DNA of 42,261 nucleotides from an uncultured Fibrobacter sp. (GTDB lineage: Bacteria > Fibrobacterota > Fibrobacteria > Fibrobacterales > Fibrobacteraceae). The notes below the pieces were generated by a model that made no database searches, was not told the DNA's origin, and was given only the letters and a program-made list of their open reading frames with translations. The stretch is taken from positions 1-42,261 of the forward strand of contig CAMKMX010000027.1 in the NCBI GenBank assembly GCA_946414025.1. The letters are read 5' to 3'. Below are positions 24,232 to 32,103 of the stretch, in pieces; the stretch's first letter is position 1, and each line of letters starts with the position of its first letter. Position numbers and translations under genes: made by a program.

Positions 24232-24323
24232 CATTTTCTCAAAAAAACATATACATTATTAAAAGTTTTTATGTAAATTACAGGAACGGGCCCTGAAAAG
24301 CCCCTTTACCCTTTGGAGATATT

Positions 24324-27209
24324 ATGAGCTTACTGGATGCATTTAAACCGAAATGGCAGAATTCCAACCCCGACAAGCGTATCGAGGCCGTCGAGGAAAT
24401 GGGACCTTCCAATCAGGACACCTTTGAACGAATCGCCCTGTACGACGAGGAACCCAAAGTCCGCACGGCAGCCGTCAAGAAACTGACGGTGATTTCCGCC
24501 CTCGCACAGATTTCGAAAAACGACAAGGACGCCCATGTCCGTCGCCTGGCCGAGTCCCGCTATTTCGATGAAATTGTCCGCAAGCTCAAGGATTCCCGCG
24601 CAGCCTCCCCCGAGGCCCTGCGCTTTATCAACGAACTGAAAGACACCCGCTACGCCGAAGACCTGATCAAGAACCTGCCCTCCTCCGAGCTCCGCCTGGA
24701 GCTGGTGAAGCTGGTGAGCAAGGCGAACCTGCTCGCCATCGCCGCCACCAAGGATGCCGTCGAGAAGGTGGCCATGGAAGCGGTGAACAAGCTTTCTTCG
24801 GAAAGCCTGCTTCAAGAAGTGGCCAAGTCTTCCAAGCACACCTCCGTGCGCAAGGTGGCCGCCGATAAGATCAAGGCCATGCAAGACGCCGCCGACGGCG
24901 GAAAGCGCGCCCAGATGCTCCTGATGAGCAAGCGGGAAGCCCTTATCCAGCAGGCCCACCACCTGGCCGCCCAGAAAGACCCCATTTCTGTAAAGGGCCA
25001 GTTTGAAGAACTGATGGAAGAAGCCAAGGCCCTGGGGATGGGCCCTGCCCAAGCCACTCTGGACGGAATCTACGCCAGCTTCGTCAAGTTCTGCGACGAG
25101 GCCGATGCCGCCCGCATCGCTGCCGAAAAGGCCGAAGCCGAAAAGCAGGCCCTGGTCAACCACCTGATGGAAACTTGCGCCGAACTGGAAGCCCTGGTAA
25201 ACGAAAACAAGCTCCAGGAAAACATGGAACGGGCAGACCAGATTATCGCCGAATGGAACGAGAACAAGTCCAAGATGACTCCTGACGCCATCCGCAAGTT
25301 CAACCAACTGTTCTTCAAGGTCCAGGACTTGAAAAAGAAGGAAGCTCCTGCCGAAGAAGGAGAAGCCACCGAAGAGAAGGAATCCAACCGCAGGGAACTT
25401 CTGGACCAGCTTCAGGCCCTCGCCGACACGGAATGCTCCGAAACCACTTCCAAGCATCTGCACGGTATTGTCCGGGAATGGGAAAAGCTTCCCCTGCTGG
25501 AAGGCAGCGACCCCGAACTGCAAGAATACAACTCTCTCCGTAGCAAGCTGGGCGAAAAGATTGCGGCCTTCAACGCCTCTGCCCAGGAGCGCTTCGAAAA
25601 GAATTCCGAAAAGCTCAAGGCCATCATTGAGCGGGTCAAGGGCTTCAACGAAAACGAAGACTTCAAGGAACTGAGCCTCAAGCTCAGGGCCGCCTTCCAG
25701 GAATGGAAAGACATCGTAGGCGACCAGAAATTCAAGTACCACGAGCTGTGGCTGGAATACAAGTCCGCCACGGAACGTTTCCAGGAAATGCGGCAGTGGC
25801 AGTCCTGGCACAACGAGAACGACAGGGCCTCCATCCTCGACGAACTGGAACTGCTTTCTAAGGAAGAAGGCAGTCAGGAAGTGCTGGACAAGCTCAAGAA
25901 CCTCGCCACCAAGTGGAAAAACATCGGACCCATTTCGCCCGCCAAGTTTGCGGAATTCAAGGACCGTTTCCAGGGACTGTTCGAAAAAATCAAGGAGAAC
26001 TGCGCTCCCTTTATCGAAGAGCGCATGGCACAAAGGGTCAAGAACCTTGCCGACAAGGAAGCCCTCTGCCAGAAGGCCGAAGAGCTTTTGAACAACGCCG
26101 AAATTTTCTGGAAGGACAAGTTCAAGGCCATGCAGGAAATCCAGGAATCCTGGAAGAACATCGGCATGGTTCCTAAAGAAAGCCTTGCCGCCCTGATGGA
26201 GCGCTTCAAGAAGGTGACCGGCGAGTTCTACGCCAAGCACAAGGAAATCCTGAAACAAGAGGACAAGACCCGCGAAGAGAACTACGAGCGCAAGCTCAAG
26301 CTCTGCGAAGAGGCCGAAGCCCTGACGGAATCTACCGACTGGAACGCCACCTCCGGCAAGCTCAAGCAGCTGCAGGAATCCTGGAAGACCATCGGTCCTG
26401 TGCCCAAGAGCAAGTCCGAAGAAATCTGGGCCCGCTTCCGCAGCGCCTGCGACGGATTCTTCGAGAAGAAGCGTGGCCATTTCGAAGAGATGGACGCAGC
26501 CAAGCAGGAGAACCTGAAAAAGAAAGAAGACCTCTGCGCAAAGCTTGAGGCCCTGGACCTGTCGAACATCAGCCAGGAACTGGTGGATACCGTCAAGTCT
26601 CTTGAATCCGAATGGAAAGAAATCGGCATGGTTCCGAAAGAAGCCATTGAGACCATCAACAGCCGTTTTGCAAACTTCGTGAACCAGTTCATGGACAAGT
26701 ACGCCCAGGTGAACGAAGACATCAAGAAGCAGCTCGCCGACATCAAGGCGAAAAAGCAGGAGATGATCGAGAAGGTAAAACAGTTTGCCGAAAGCGCCGG
26801 CAGCAACCAGCTGGCCGATGCCGTCCGCGACCTCCAGAAGGAATGGCGGGAACTGGGTTCCTGCGGTCTCGACGAAGTGAACCTGCAGAAGGACTTCCGC
26901 GAAATCTGCGACGACTTCTTCAGCCGTCGCCGTGACCAGCTGGATATCCAGGAACAGGCCCGTCAGAACAACCTGCAAAAGAAGATCCTGCTGTGCGAAC
27001 AGGCCGAAGACCTGCTCACCGACCTGAACGAGCAGACCGTCGGTGGCGCCATGAACAAGGTGAAGCATCTCCGCCGCCTGTGGAAAGAGGTTGGGGCTGT
27101 TCCCCGTAGCGAATCCGACAAGGTGTGGAAGCGGTTCAATTCCGCCTGCGACCAGGTGTTCGCCTTCGGCCGCAAGGACGAAGCCAAGGGAGAACCTTCG
27201 GAGAGCTAA
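24324..27209 (+). CDS. Large DUF349 repeat protein
   Basis: 961 residues, cytoplasmic, strongly helical and charged. Residues 1-190 look like HEAT-type repeats (RIEAVEEMGPSNQDTFERIA, RKVAADKIKAMQD). Further on come at least six DUF349 units recognisable by their Trp core: WKNIGPISPAKFAEFKDRF, WKNIGMVPKESLAALMERF, WKTIGPVPKSKSEEIWARF, WKEIGMVPKEAIETINSRF, WRELGSCGLDEV and WKEVGAVPRSESDKVWKRF. DUF349 proteins are common in Bacteroidota and relatives; function is not established. GGAG lies 7 bases before the ATG. The antisense strand is also open over nearly the whole gene, which reflects codon bias. A heptad array begins right after the stop. Confidence 0.93.
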   Translation: MSLLDAFKPKWQNSNPDKRIEAVEEMGPSNQDTFERIALYDEEPKVRTAAVKKLTVISALAQISKNDKDAHVRRLAESRYFDEIVRKLKDSRAASPEALRFINELKDTRYAEDLIKNLPSSELRLELVKLVSKANLLAIAATKDAVEKVAMEAVNKLSSESLLQEVAKSSKHTSVRKVAADKIKAMQDAADGGKRAQMLLMSKREALIQQAHHLAAQKDPISVKGQFEELMEEAKALGMGPAQATLDGIYASFVKFCDEADAARIAAEKAEAEKQALVNHLMETCAELEALVNENKLQENMERADQIIAEWNENKSKMTPDAIRKFNQLFFKVQDLKKKEAPAEEGEATEEKESNRRELLDQLQALADTECSETTSKHLHGIVREWEKLPLLEGSDPELQEYNSLRSKLGEKIAAFNASAQERFEKNSEKLKAIIERVKGFNENEDFKELSLKLRAAFQEWKDIVGDQKFKYHELWLEYKSATERFQEMRQWQSWHNENDRASILDELELLSKEEGSQEVLDKLKNLATKWKNIGPISPAKFAEFKDRFQGLFEKIKENCAPFIEERMAQRVKNLADKEALCQKAEELLNNAEIFWKDKFKAMQEIQESWKNIGMVPKESLAALMERFKKVTGEFYAKHKEILKQEDKTREENYERKLKLCEEAEALTESTDWNATSGKLKQLQESWKTIGPVPKSKSEEIWARFRSACDGFFEKKRGHFEEMDAAKQENLKKKEDLCAKLEALDLSNISQELVDTVKSLESEWKEIGMVPKEAIETINSRFANFVNQFMDKYAQVNEDIKKQLADIKAKKQEMIEKVKQFAESAGSNQLADAVRDLQKEWRELGSCGLDEVNLQKDFREICDDFFSRRRDQLDIQEQARQNNLQKKILLCEQAEDLLTDLNEQTVGGAMNKVKHLRRLWKEVGAVPRSESDKVWKRFNSACDQVFAFGRKDEAKGEPSES

Positions 27210-27212
27210 ATA

Positions 27213-27252
27213 GGTGTGAGGGTTTTGAGTTGTGAGTTGTGAGTTGTGAGAC
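27213..27252. repeat. Seven-base-periodic array (TGAGTTG type) after the DUF349 gene
   Basis: GGTGTGA, GGGTTTT, GAGTTGT, GAGTTGT, GAGTTGT, GAGACTT. It begins four bases after the TAA stop. Confidence 0.65.
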
Positions 27253-27286
27253 TTTGGATTGGAATGTCTTGAAGCTCGCTGCACTC

Positions 27287-27317
27287 ACAACTGAAAACTG
27301 ACGACTGACAACTGAAA
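27287..27317. repeat. Seven-base-periodic array (ACTGAAA type) abutting the Sua5 start
   Basis: CAACTGA, AAACTGA, CGACTGA, CAACTGA, then AA and the ATG. No ribosome binding site is left between array and gene. Confidence 0.7.
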
Positions 27318-28283
27318 ATGCAATTCCCTCCCTGGACAAGTGTTGACGAGGCGGTCCGGCTATTGCAGGACGGCCAGGTGGTGGCTATACCTACAGAAAC
27401 GGTTTATGGCCTTGCGGGTAACGCGTTTAATCCCGACGCCCTGGCGAAAATTTTTGCCGCCAAGGAGCGCCCCACCTTCGACCCCCTGATTGTCCATATC
27501 TGCGACATCAAGCAGCTGGCCGATGTGGCTAGGGACATTCCCGATGCAGCCTACCGGCTGGCCGAAGCCTACTGGCCCGGGCCCATGACGCTGGTGCTCC
27601 CTAAGAAGGACTGCATCCCGGACCTGGCCACAAGCGGGCTTCCGTCTGTGGCGGTGCGCTTTCCGTCGCACCCGGTAGCACAAGAAATTATCCGGAAGTC
27701 AAACCTTCCCTTGGCCGCCCCCAGCGCGAACCTTTTCAAGCATGTGAGCCCGACGACGGCTATGCATGTGGCCGAACAGCTGAGCGGACGCATCGCAGGC
27801 ATTGTCGATGGCGGGCCGTGCCAGGTGGGCGTAGAAAGCGCCATCATTTCCCTGTTGAACGAGACGCCCACAATCCTTCGACCGGGCGCCGTCACCGCCG
27901 AAATGGTGGAGCGGGTTCTCGGGAAGGTGGCGTTAGGCGTTTCCAGCTCCAAACCCGGCAAACCCATGGCGGCGCCCGGACAGTTGGATACCCACTACAG
28001 GCCACAGGTCCCGCTATATTATGGGCCAATAAAAAAAGACTACAAGTTGCCGACCCGAACCGTGAGAATTGCATTCGGGACGACAGAAGGTCCCATTCCA
28101 GCAACCGTTAATTTGTCTAAAACGGGCGACCTAGTAGAAGCCACCGCCAAGCTATACGCCCTGATGCACGAACTGGACAGGCCTGAATACGACCTGATTC
28201 TGGTGGACCCCATTCCGGACACCGGATTGGGGATGGCGCTGAACGACAGGCTGCGGCGCGCGAGTATCAAGACTTTGCCTTAG
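27318..28283 (+). CDS. tsaC: L-threonylcarbamoyladenylate synthase, Sua5 type
   Basis: Makes threonylcarbamoyl-AMP from threonine, bicarbonate and ATP for the t6A37 tRNA modification. 321 residues: YrdC domain (1-205) with VVAIPTETVYGLAGNAF, KERPTFDPLIVHI, WPGPMTLVLPKK, VAVRFPSHP, LAAPSAN and VESAIISL, then the Sua5 linker (APGQLDTHYRP) and a C-terminal Sua5 domain (VRIAFGTTEGP to the end, LNDRLRRAS). So it is the long Sua5 form rather than short TsaC. The ATG has no Shine-Dalgarno sequence. A terminator follows the stop. Confidence 0.95.
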   Translation: MQFPPWTSVDEAVRLLQDGQVVAIPTETVYGLAGNAFNPDALAKIFAAKERPTFDPLIVHICDIKQLADVARDIPDAAYRLAEAYWPGPMTLVLPKKDCIPDLATSGLPSVAVRFPSHPVAQEIIRKSNLPLAAPSANLFKHVSPTTAMHVAEQLSGRIAGIVDGGPCQVGVESAIISLLNETPTILRPGAVTAEMVERVLGKVALGVSSSKPGKPMAAPGQLDTHYRPQVPLYYGPIKKDYKLPTRTVRIAFGTTEGPIPATVNLSKTGDLVEATAKLYALMHELDRPEYDLILVDPIPDTGLGMALNDRLRRASIKTLP

Positions 28284-28290
28284 GCAAAAC

Positions 28291-28321
28291 AAAAAGGCCC
28301 CGGCGTTCACCGGAGCCTTTT
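28291..28321. terminator. Bidirectional terminator between convergent genes
   Basis: AAAAAGGCCCCGG / CCGGAGCCTTTT with loop CGTTCA. A GC stem with one mismatch is flanked by A- and T-runs, so it can end both the Sua5 transcript and the opposing DUF3332-like transcript. Confidence 0.9.
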
Positions 28322-28342
28322 CAGCAACTTCTGCTAAAGAAA

Positions 28343-28780
28343 TTACTTTTCGATTTCGTACTGAGCAACCAGGTTGCCTTCAGCGTCCAGAGCGCGGACA
28401 ACGTTTTCGTCGCGCTGGAGGGTGAGGTTGGCCTTTTCGCCGTTGGCGGCGGTCACTTCGACGGACATGGAGCCATCGGCGTTCTTCACGGCGGCGATGG
28501 AGTTGCCCTGAGAGTCGGTTTCATGGTAGGAATCACCGGAAGCGAGAGGATTGGAACCAGTCCAGAATTCAACAGTGTTGAGGACCAGGCCATCCACCAG
28601 GAACAAGCAGATGCCGTACACCGGAATCCACATCATGAGGAAGTGGACAATGGAGTTCAGCCACTTGTTGCCAAGAGTGCCGTTCCAGTCATGGAGCTTG
28701 TTGAAGCAAGCGTTAGAGCCGTAGCAGCCAGAAAGAACGATCATGCCGGCAGCGAGAAGGGTAGCGATACCTTTTTTCAT
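28343..28780 (-). CDS. DUF3332-like lipoprotein
   Basis: 145 residues. Lipobox VLSGC (Cys19). After the Cys comes FNKLHDWNGTLGNKWLNSIV, then a hydrophobic segment (HFLMMWIPVYGICLFLVDGLVLNTVEFW) and a beta-rich C-terminal part with SMSVEVTAANGEKANLTLQR. This matches the DUF3332 family of small envelope proteins, whose function is unknown. AAGGAG lies nine bases before the ATG. Divergent from the cyclase gene, with a 16-base palindrome between them. Confidence 0.85.
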   Translation of the reverse strand: MKKGIATLLAAGMIVLSGCYGSNACFNKLHDWNGTLGNKWLNSIVHFLMMWIPVYGICLFLVDGLVLNTVEFWTGSNPLASGDSYHETDSQGNSIAAVKNADGSMSVEVTAANGEKANLTLQRDENVVRALDAEGNLVAQYEIEK

Positions 28781-28838
28781 TTTTTTATTACTCCTTAAGG
28801 ATTGAGTTTATCGTAATTACGACAAGAAAAATATAACT

Positions 28839-28854
28839 AAAAGGGGCCCCTTTT
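28839..28854. promoter_or_regulatory. 16-base palindrome in the divergent promoter region
   Basis: AAAAGGGGCCCCTTTT, perfect, with ATAT on both outer sides (28831-28834 and 28859-28862) giving a larger imperfect inverted repeat. It may be an operator or a terminator-like structure for the DUF3332-like gene. Confidence 0.45.
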
Positions 28855-29001
28855 GGCTATATTCCCAAAAAAGAACGTTAGGACTTGATAAGGCTCACAA
28901 TTTTTATTTAACGCGTTTTATGCGTTAGACGTCTTGGGGCGTAAAAAAGGGGCTTTTCTCAAGCATCAGGCCCTTTATTTTGTTAAATTCGTAGTTCAAC
29001 C

Positions 29002-30732
29002 ATGAAAGAAGCTAGAGCCGTCAAGTTTTCCCAAAGCACCATTTTCAAGAGTTTGCTGCTCCTGATTCTTGCTACGGTATTGATCGCCTCCATCAGTATT
29101 TTCTTTTTCGCCAAGGGTCAAATAAAAGCCCTTACCAATTGGAGCAGCAACAATAACCGTACCCAGCTTCGGCAGATGGTCTTCGCCGCGAACAACGAAA
29201 TCCGACTGTTCGCCAACCGAATCATCTTCCTCACCCACACCACTGAAATACAAAGCCTGGATTCCGCCATTGCGGGCGCCTACATCAACAGCGACAACAT
29301 CGCCTCCCTGTTCAACGACGACGAAACAATCAACCTCTATGACGACGAAAACAACCTGATTTGCGAAAGGAAAAACGACTTCGCCGATGAACAGGTTCAG
29401 CTTCATTTTGAAATTTCTAAAATTCCCAAGCACAATTCCTATTTCAGCCCCTGGTGCATCGACGACGACCACTCCATGCCCACCCGCATTTTCTCTTCTG
29501 AAGTCATCGGAGAAGAAAAAGAAAAGGGCGTTCTTCTGGCAAACTTTTCCTTTGAACGACTTGAAAAGTACTTTGCCGACTGCAAGGTGGGCAAGAACGG
29601 TTTTGTCATTGCCATCACCGAAAAAGGGGAAATCCTGTACCTGCCCAGTTTCAGGGAAACCGGCCGCAAACGCATGAACATAACCGAACTCGGTTTCGAA
29701 AATTTCCAGCCCCAAAGGTTTGAGACCCCAGGACCCTACTTTGTGAAACTCAGAAACGGAAGCGAATACCTGGTCAACTATGAGTACAGTCATGCATTCC
29801 AGTTTGGATTGCTTTCGTTGCAGCCCCGTAGAGAAATCGAAGACATGGCTTCGGCCATCAAGCAGTCCAGTATGCTTTTCCTCATAGGAACCATCGTTGT
29901 CACCTGCCTTATTTCTTTTTGGATGTTCCTCATCTTGGGAAAGCCTTTGAACAAGCTGATTGTCCACATGAAGAAAATTACCGACGACAACATCGACACC
30001 CCCGAAATCAGGTTCGGTCGGCGAGACGACGAAGTGGGCCAGCTATCCAAGGCGTTCAACCTGATGCACGACACCATCAGGCGGCAATTCAAGGAATTGC
30101 AGTCCCATAGGGAGCTCCTGGAACAAGAAGTCGCCGAAAGAACACAGGAACTGGAAGAAGCCAACAAGAAACTCCGGATTATGTCCAGGACCGACGAACT
30201 GACGGGACTACCCAACCGCCGGAACATTCACGAGTGCATCGAAAACGAAGTCAGCCGCATTTCCAGGTCACACAAGCCATTCTGCTTTGTGTTCATTGAC
30301 ATCGACCATTTCAAGAGAATCAACGACACCTACGGACACGCCTGTGGCGACGAGGTCCTGAAATCCGTTGCTCAGACCATCCGCGGGATGTTGCGGAACT
30401 ACGACATCGTGGGCCGCTACGGCGGCGAAGAATTTTTGGTGCTACTCCCCGAGACCGACTTGGACGGAGCTGCCGTTGTGGCTGAGCGGTTCCGCAAGCA
30501 GGTGGAAGAACAGTCCATCAAGCACGCCGATTTTCTCATCAACGTCACCATCACCCTGGGCGTTTCCAAGTACGACGGTCGCCTTGGCGCCGACCGCAGC
30601 ATCCAGATGGCGGACAAGGCCCTGTACGAGGGCAAGGAATCCGGCAGGAACAAGGTGGTGGTCTGGGGACCCGACCGAATCTCCGAAGAAGACTACCGGG
30701 CAGCGGCCATGGAAATGGCCCGAAACAGATAA
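29002..30732 (+). CDS. Membrane diguanylate cyclase (GGEEF)
   Basis: Makes cyclic di-GMP. 576 residues: membrane helix near 15-35 (SLLLLILATVLIASISIFFF), periplasmic sensor region to about 288, second helix near 290-312 (LFLIGTIVVTCLISFWMFLI), HAMP (about 312-365), coiled coil (ELLEQEVAERTQELEEANKK) and a GGDEF domain from about 395. The active-site signature is GGEEF at 474-478, and RNYD at 465-468, five residues before it, is an intact RxxD product-inhibition site, so the enzyme is predicted active and feedback controlled. FIDIDHFKRINDTYGHACGD is conserved. No Shine-Dalgarno is visible before the ATG. Its stop is only a base from the end of the opposing metalloprotease gene. Confidence 0.95.
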   Translation: MKEARAVKFSQSTIFKSLLLLILATVLIASISIFFFAKGQIKALTNWSSNNNRTQLRQMVFAANNEIRLFANRIIFLTHTTEIQSLDSAIAGAYINSDNIASLFNDDETINLYDDENNLICERKNDFADEQVQLHFEISKIPKHNSYFSPWCIDDDHSMPTRIFSSEVIGEEKEKGVLLANFSFERLEKYFADCKVGKNGFVIAITEKGEILYLPSFRETGRKRMNITELGFENFQPQRFETPGPYFVKLRNGSEYLVNYEYSHAFQFGLLSLQPRREIEDMASAIKQSSMLFLIGTIVVTCLISFWMFLILGKPLNKLIVHMKKITDDNIDTPEIRFGRRDDEVGQLSKAFNLMHDTIRRQFKELQSHRELLEQEVAERTQELEEANKKLRIMSRTDELTGLPNRRNIHECIENEVSRISRSHKPFCFVFIDIDHFKRINDTYGHACGDEVLKSVAQTIRGMLRNYDIVGRYGGEEFLVLLPETDLDGAAVVAERFRKQVEEQSIKHADFLINVTITLGVSKYDGRLGADRSIQMADKALYEGKESGRNKVVVWGPDRISEEDYRAAAMEMARNR

Positions 30733-30733
30733 A

Positions 30734-32062
30734 CTAATGGGGAATAAGCGCCAGGTTCTGCTTAAGGACCTTCAGCTGTTGCTTTGAAAATTCCGTCATT
30801 GTTTTTTCGGAACTTACAGGGAACATGAACAGGTGGGCGTCCGGACAGCCGCTTTCATCAAAGGTCACCCCGTAGGCCCGGGAATCCAACATCTTGACCC
30901 CGTAATAGGGCATCCGGTAATCTACGGACGCCTTACCTTTCCCTTTCTTATACAGACCGCTGGTCAATAGGTCCGGACAATATGGGGTGTCTTCGAAGCC
31001 ATCTTCCAGAACGGACAGGTCGTGATAATTCTCTAAATCTTCCCAGGTAGAGGTGGTGTGCCGAAGTCCAAAGAAATGTCCCGTTTCGTGCACCGCCACC
31101 TTCACGATTTCTTCGGCGGAGAGGGCGCGCTCTCCTGTTGTCGTGAGAACATGACTCCCAACAATAACCGTGCTGCCCTCGCCTCCCGTGAGGTTAGAGG
31201 CAAAAAGGGCCGCATATCCCAAGACATTGAGCTCGTTGATGCGGTGGACCAGGACAATGTCCAAAGCTTCGTTCACTCCCTTCACGGGCCAGCCGCCCAG
31301 TTCCGCAAGGGTCATGTCCTCAGAAGTCGCCCCCGCGTGCCAATGCACGTCTGACGGGTATTTACTCCCGAGAATCGGATGTTTCGAGGCGTAATTGACA
31401 TAAATCGTATCGATGACAAAGGAGGTATAAGCTTTGCGAAATGCCTGCAGCAACATTTTTGCGAGGCTGTCCATTCCGTCTACTCCATCGATAGGGTCGA
31501 TAAGCCCCACAGGAATCAGGTTCAGGGAAAGGTGATTGGAATACTTGCCCGAGCCTTCGAATATCACGTTTCTGGTCTTGCCCCTGTAATAGTCGTTGTT
31601 TTCGACCAGCGTAAGCGCCCACAATGATTTTTCGTTTTCTTCGCAAACGAAAGTGAAGACATATCGACCACCGACAACCTGAGGTTTCACGGTTTCCACC
31701 TTAGAAATTCCGGAGCCGCCATTTTGATTAGGATAAATGCGGAACAGTTGCATCTTGGGAGCTTCATAGGCAGAATCCACCTCGAAAGAAAGAGAATAGA
31801 GCCCGCCCGGATGCACTATCATCATGACTCCCGTGGAAAGATGCGCATCCACAGAATCCCCCAAGGCGGGGTCGTTGGGGAACATGGCATAAAGTTCATT
31901 TTCCAACGGGTAAACGACCCTTTCGGGGTCGGAATCTTCGCTACAAGCCGAAAAAAAGGCGGTCAAAACCCCAAAAGTGAAAAAAATGAACAGGGGGTAG
32001 GCTTTTTTTGCATCAAAAAAGCGTCTTATACATAGAGGGGCAAAAAAATTTGACCTGACCAT
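30734..32062 (-). CDS. Metzincin-like zinc metalloprotease lipoprotein
   Basis: 442 residues. A long signal region ends in lipobox AFFSAC (Cys40), so it is probably anchored in the envelope. The zinc site HETGHFFGLRH (H325, E326, H329, H335) is the metzincin HExxHxxGxxH pattern. The middle region has beta-rich segments before the protease fold (LSFEVDSAYEAPKMQLF), and YCPDLLTSGLYKKG and VSSEKTMTEFSKQQLKVLKQ follow the active site. Substrate unknown; pappalysin- or matrixin-like enzymes are the nearest picture. Divergent from comEC with 41 bases between starts. Confidence 0.85.
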   Translation of the reverse strand: MVRSNFFAPLCIRRFFDAKKAYPLFIFFTFGVLTAFFSACSEDSDPERVVYPLENELYAMFPNDPALGDSVDAHLSTGVMMIVHPGGLYSLSFEVDSAYEAPKMQLFRIYPNQNGGSGISKVETVKPQVVGGRYVFTFVCEENEKSLWALTLVENNDYYRGKTRNVIFEGSGKYSNHLSLNLIPVGLIDPIDGVDGMDSLAKMLLQAFRKAYTSFVIDTIYVNYASKHPILGSKYPSDVHWHAGATSEDMTLAELGGWPVKGVNEALDIVLVHRINELNVLGYAALFASNLTGGEGSTVIVGSHVLTTTGERALSAEEIVKVAVHETGHFFGLRHTTSTWEDLENYHDLSVLEDGFEDTPYCPDLLTSGLYKKGKGKASVDYRMPYYGVKMLDSRAYGVTFDESGCPDAHLFMFPVSSEKTMTEFSKQQLKVLKQNLALIPH

Positions 32063-32103
32063 ACCCTAAAGGTACAAAAACAAGCCACAAAGGATTGTGC
32101 AAA

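Larger units (their letters stand above)
23812..24323. other. Repeat-filled gap between divergent M23 and DUF349 genes
   Basis: No gene supported in these 512 bases. It holds the M23 promoter region, the TATGAGG array (23938-24027), a segment shared with 39190-39212 (24064-24086), the 14-base tandem array (24092-24231) and an AT-rich stretch (24238-24283) that probably carries the DUF349 promoter. Confidence 0.75.

Noticed and set aside
24330..27284. 984-codon open frame on the minus strand
   Set aside because: It is exactly antisense to the DUF349 gene; the translation is Phe/Gly/Leu-rich without recognisable domains and results from codon bias of Lys/Glu/Ala-rich coding sequence.
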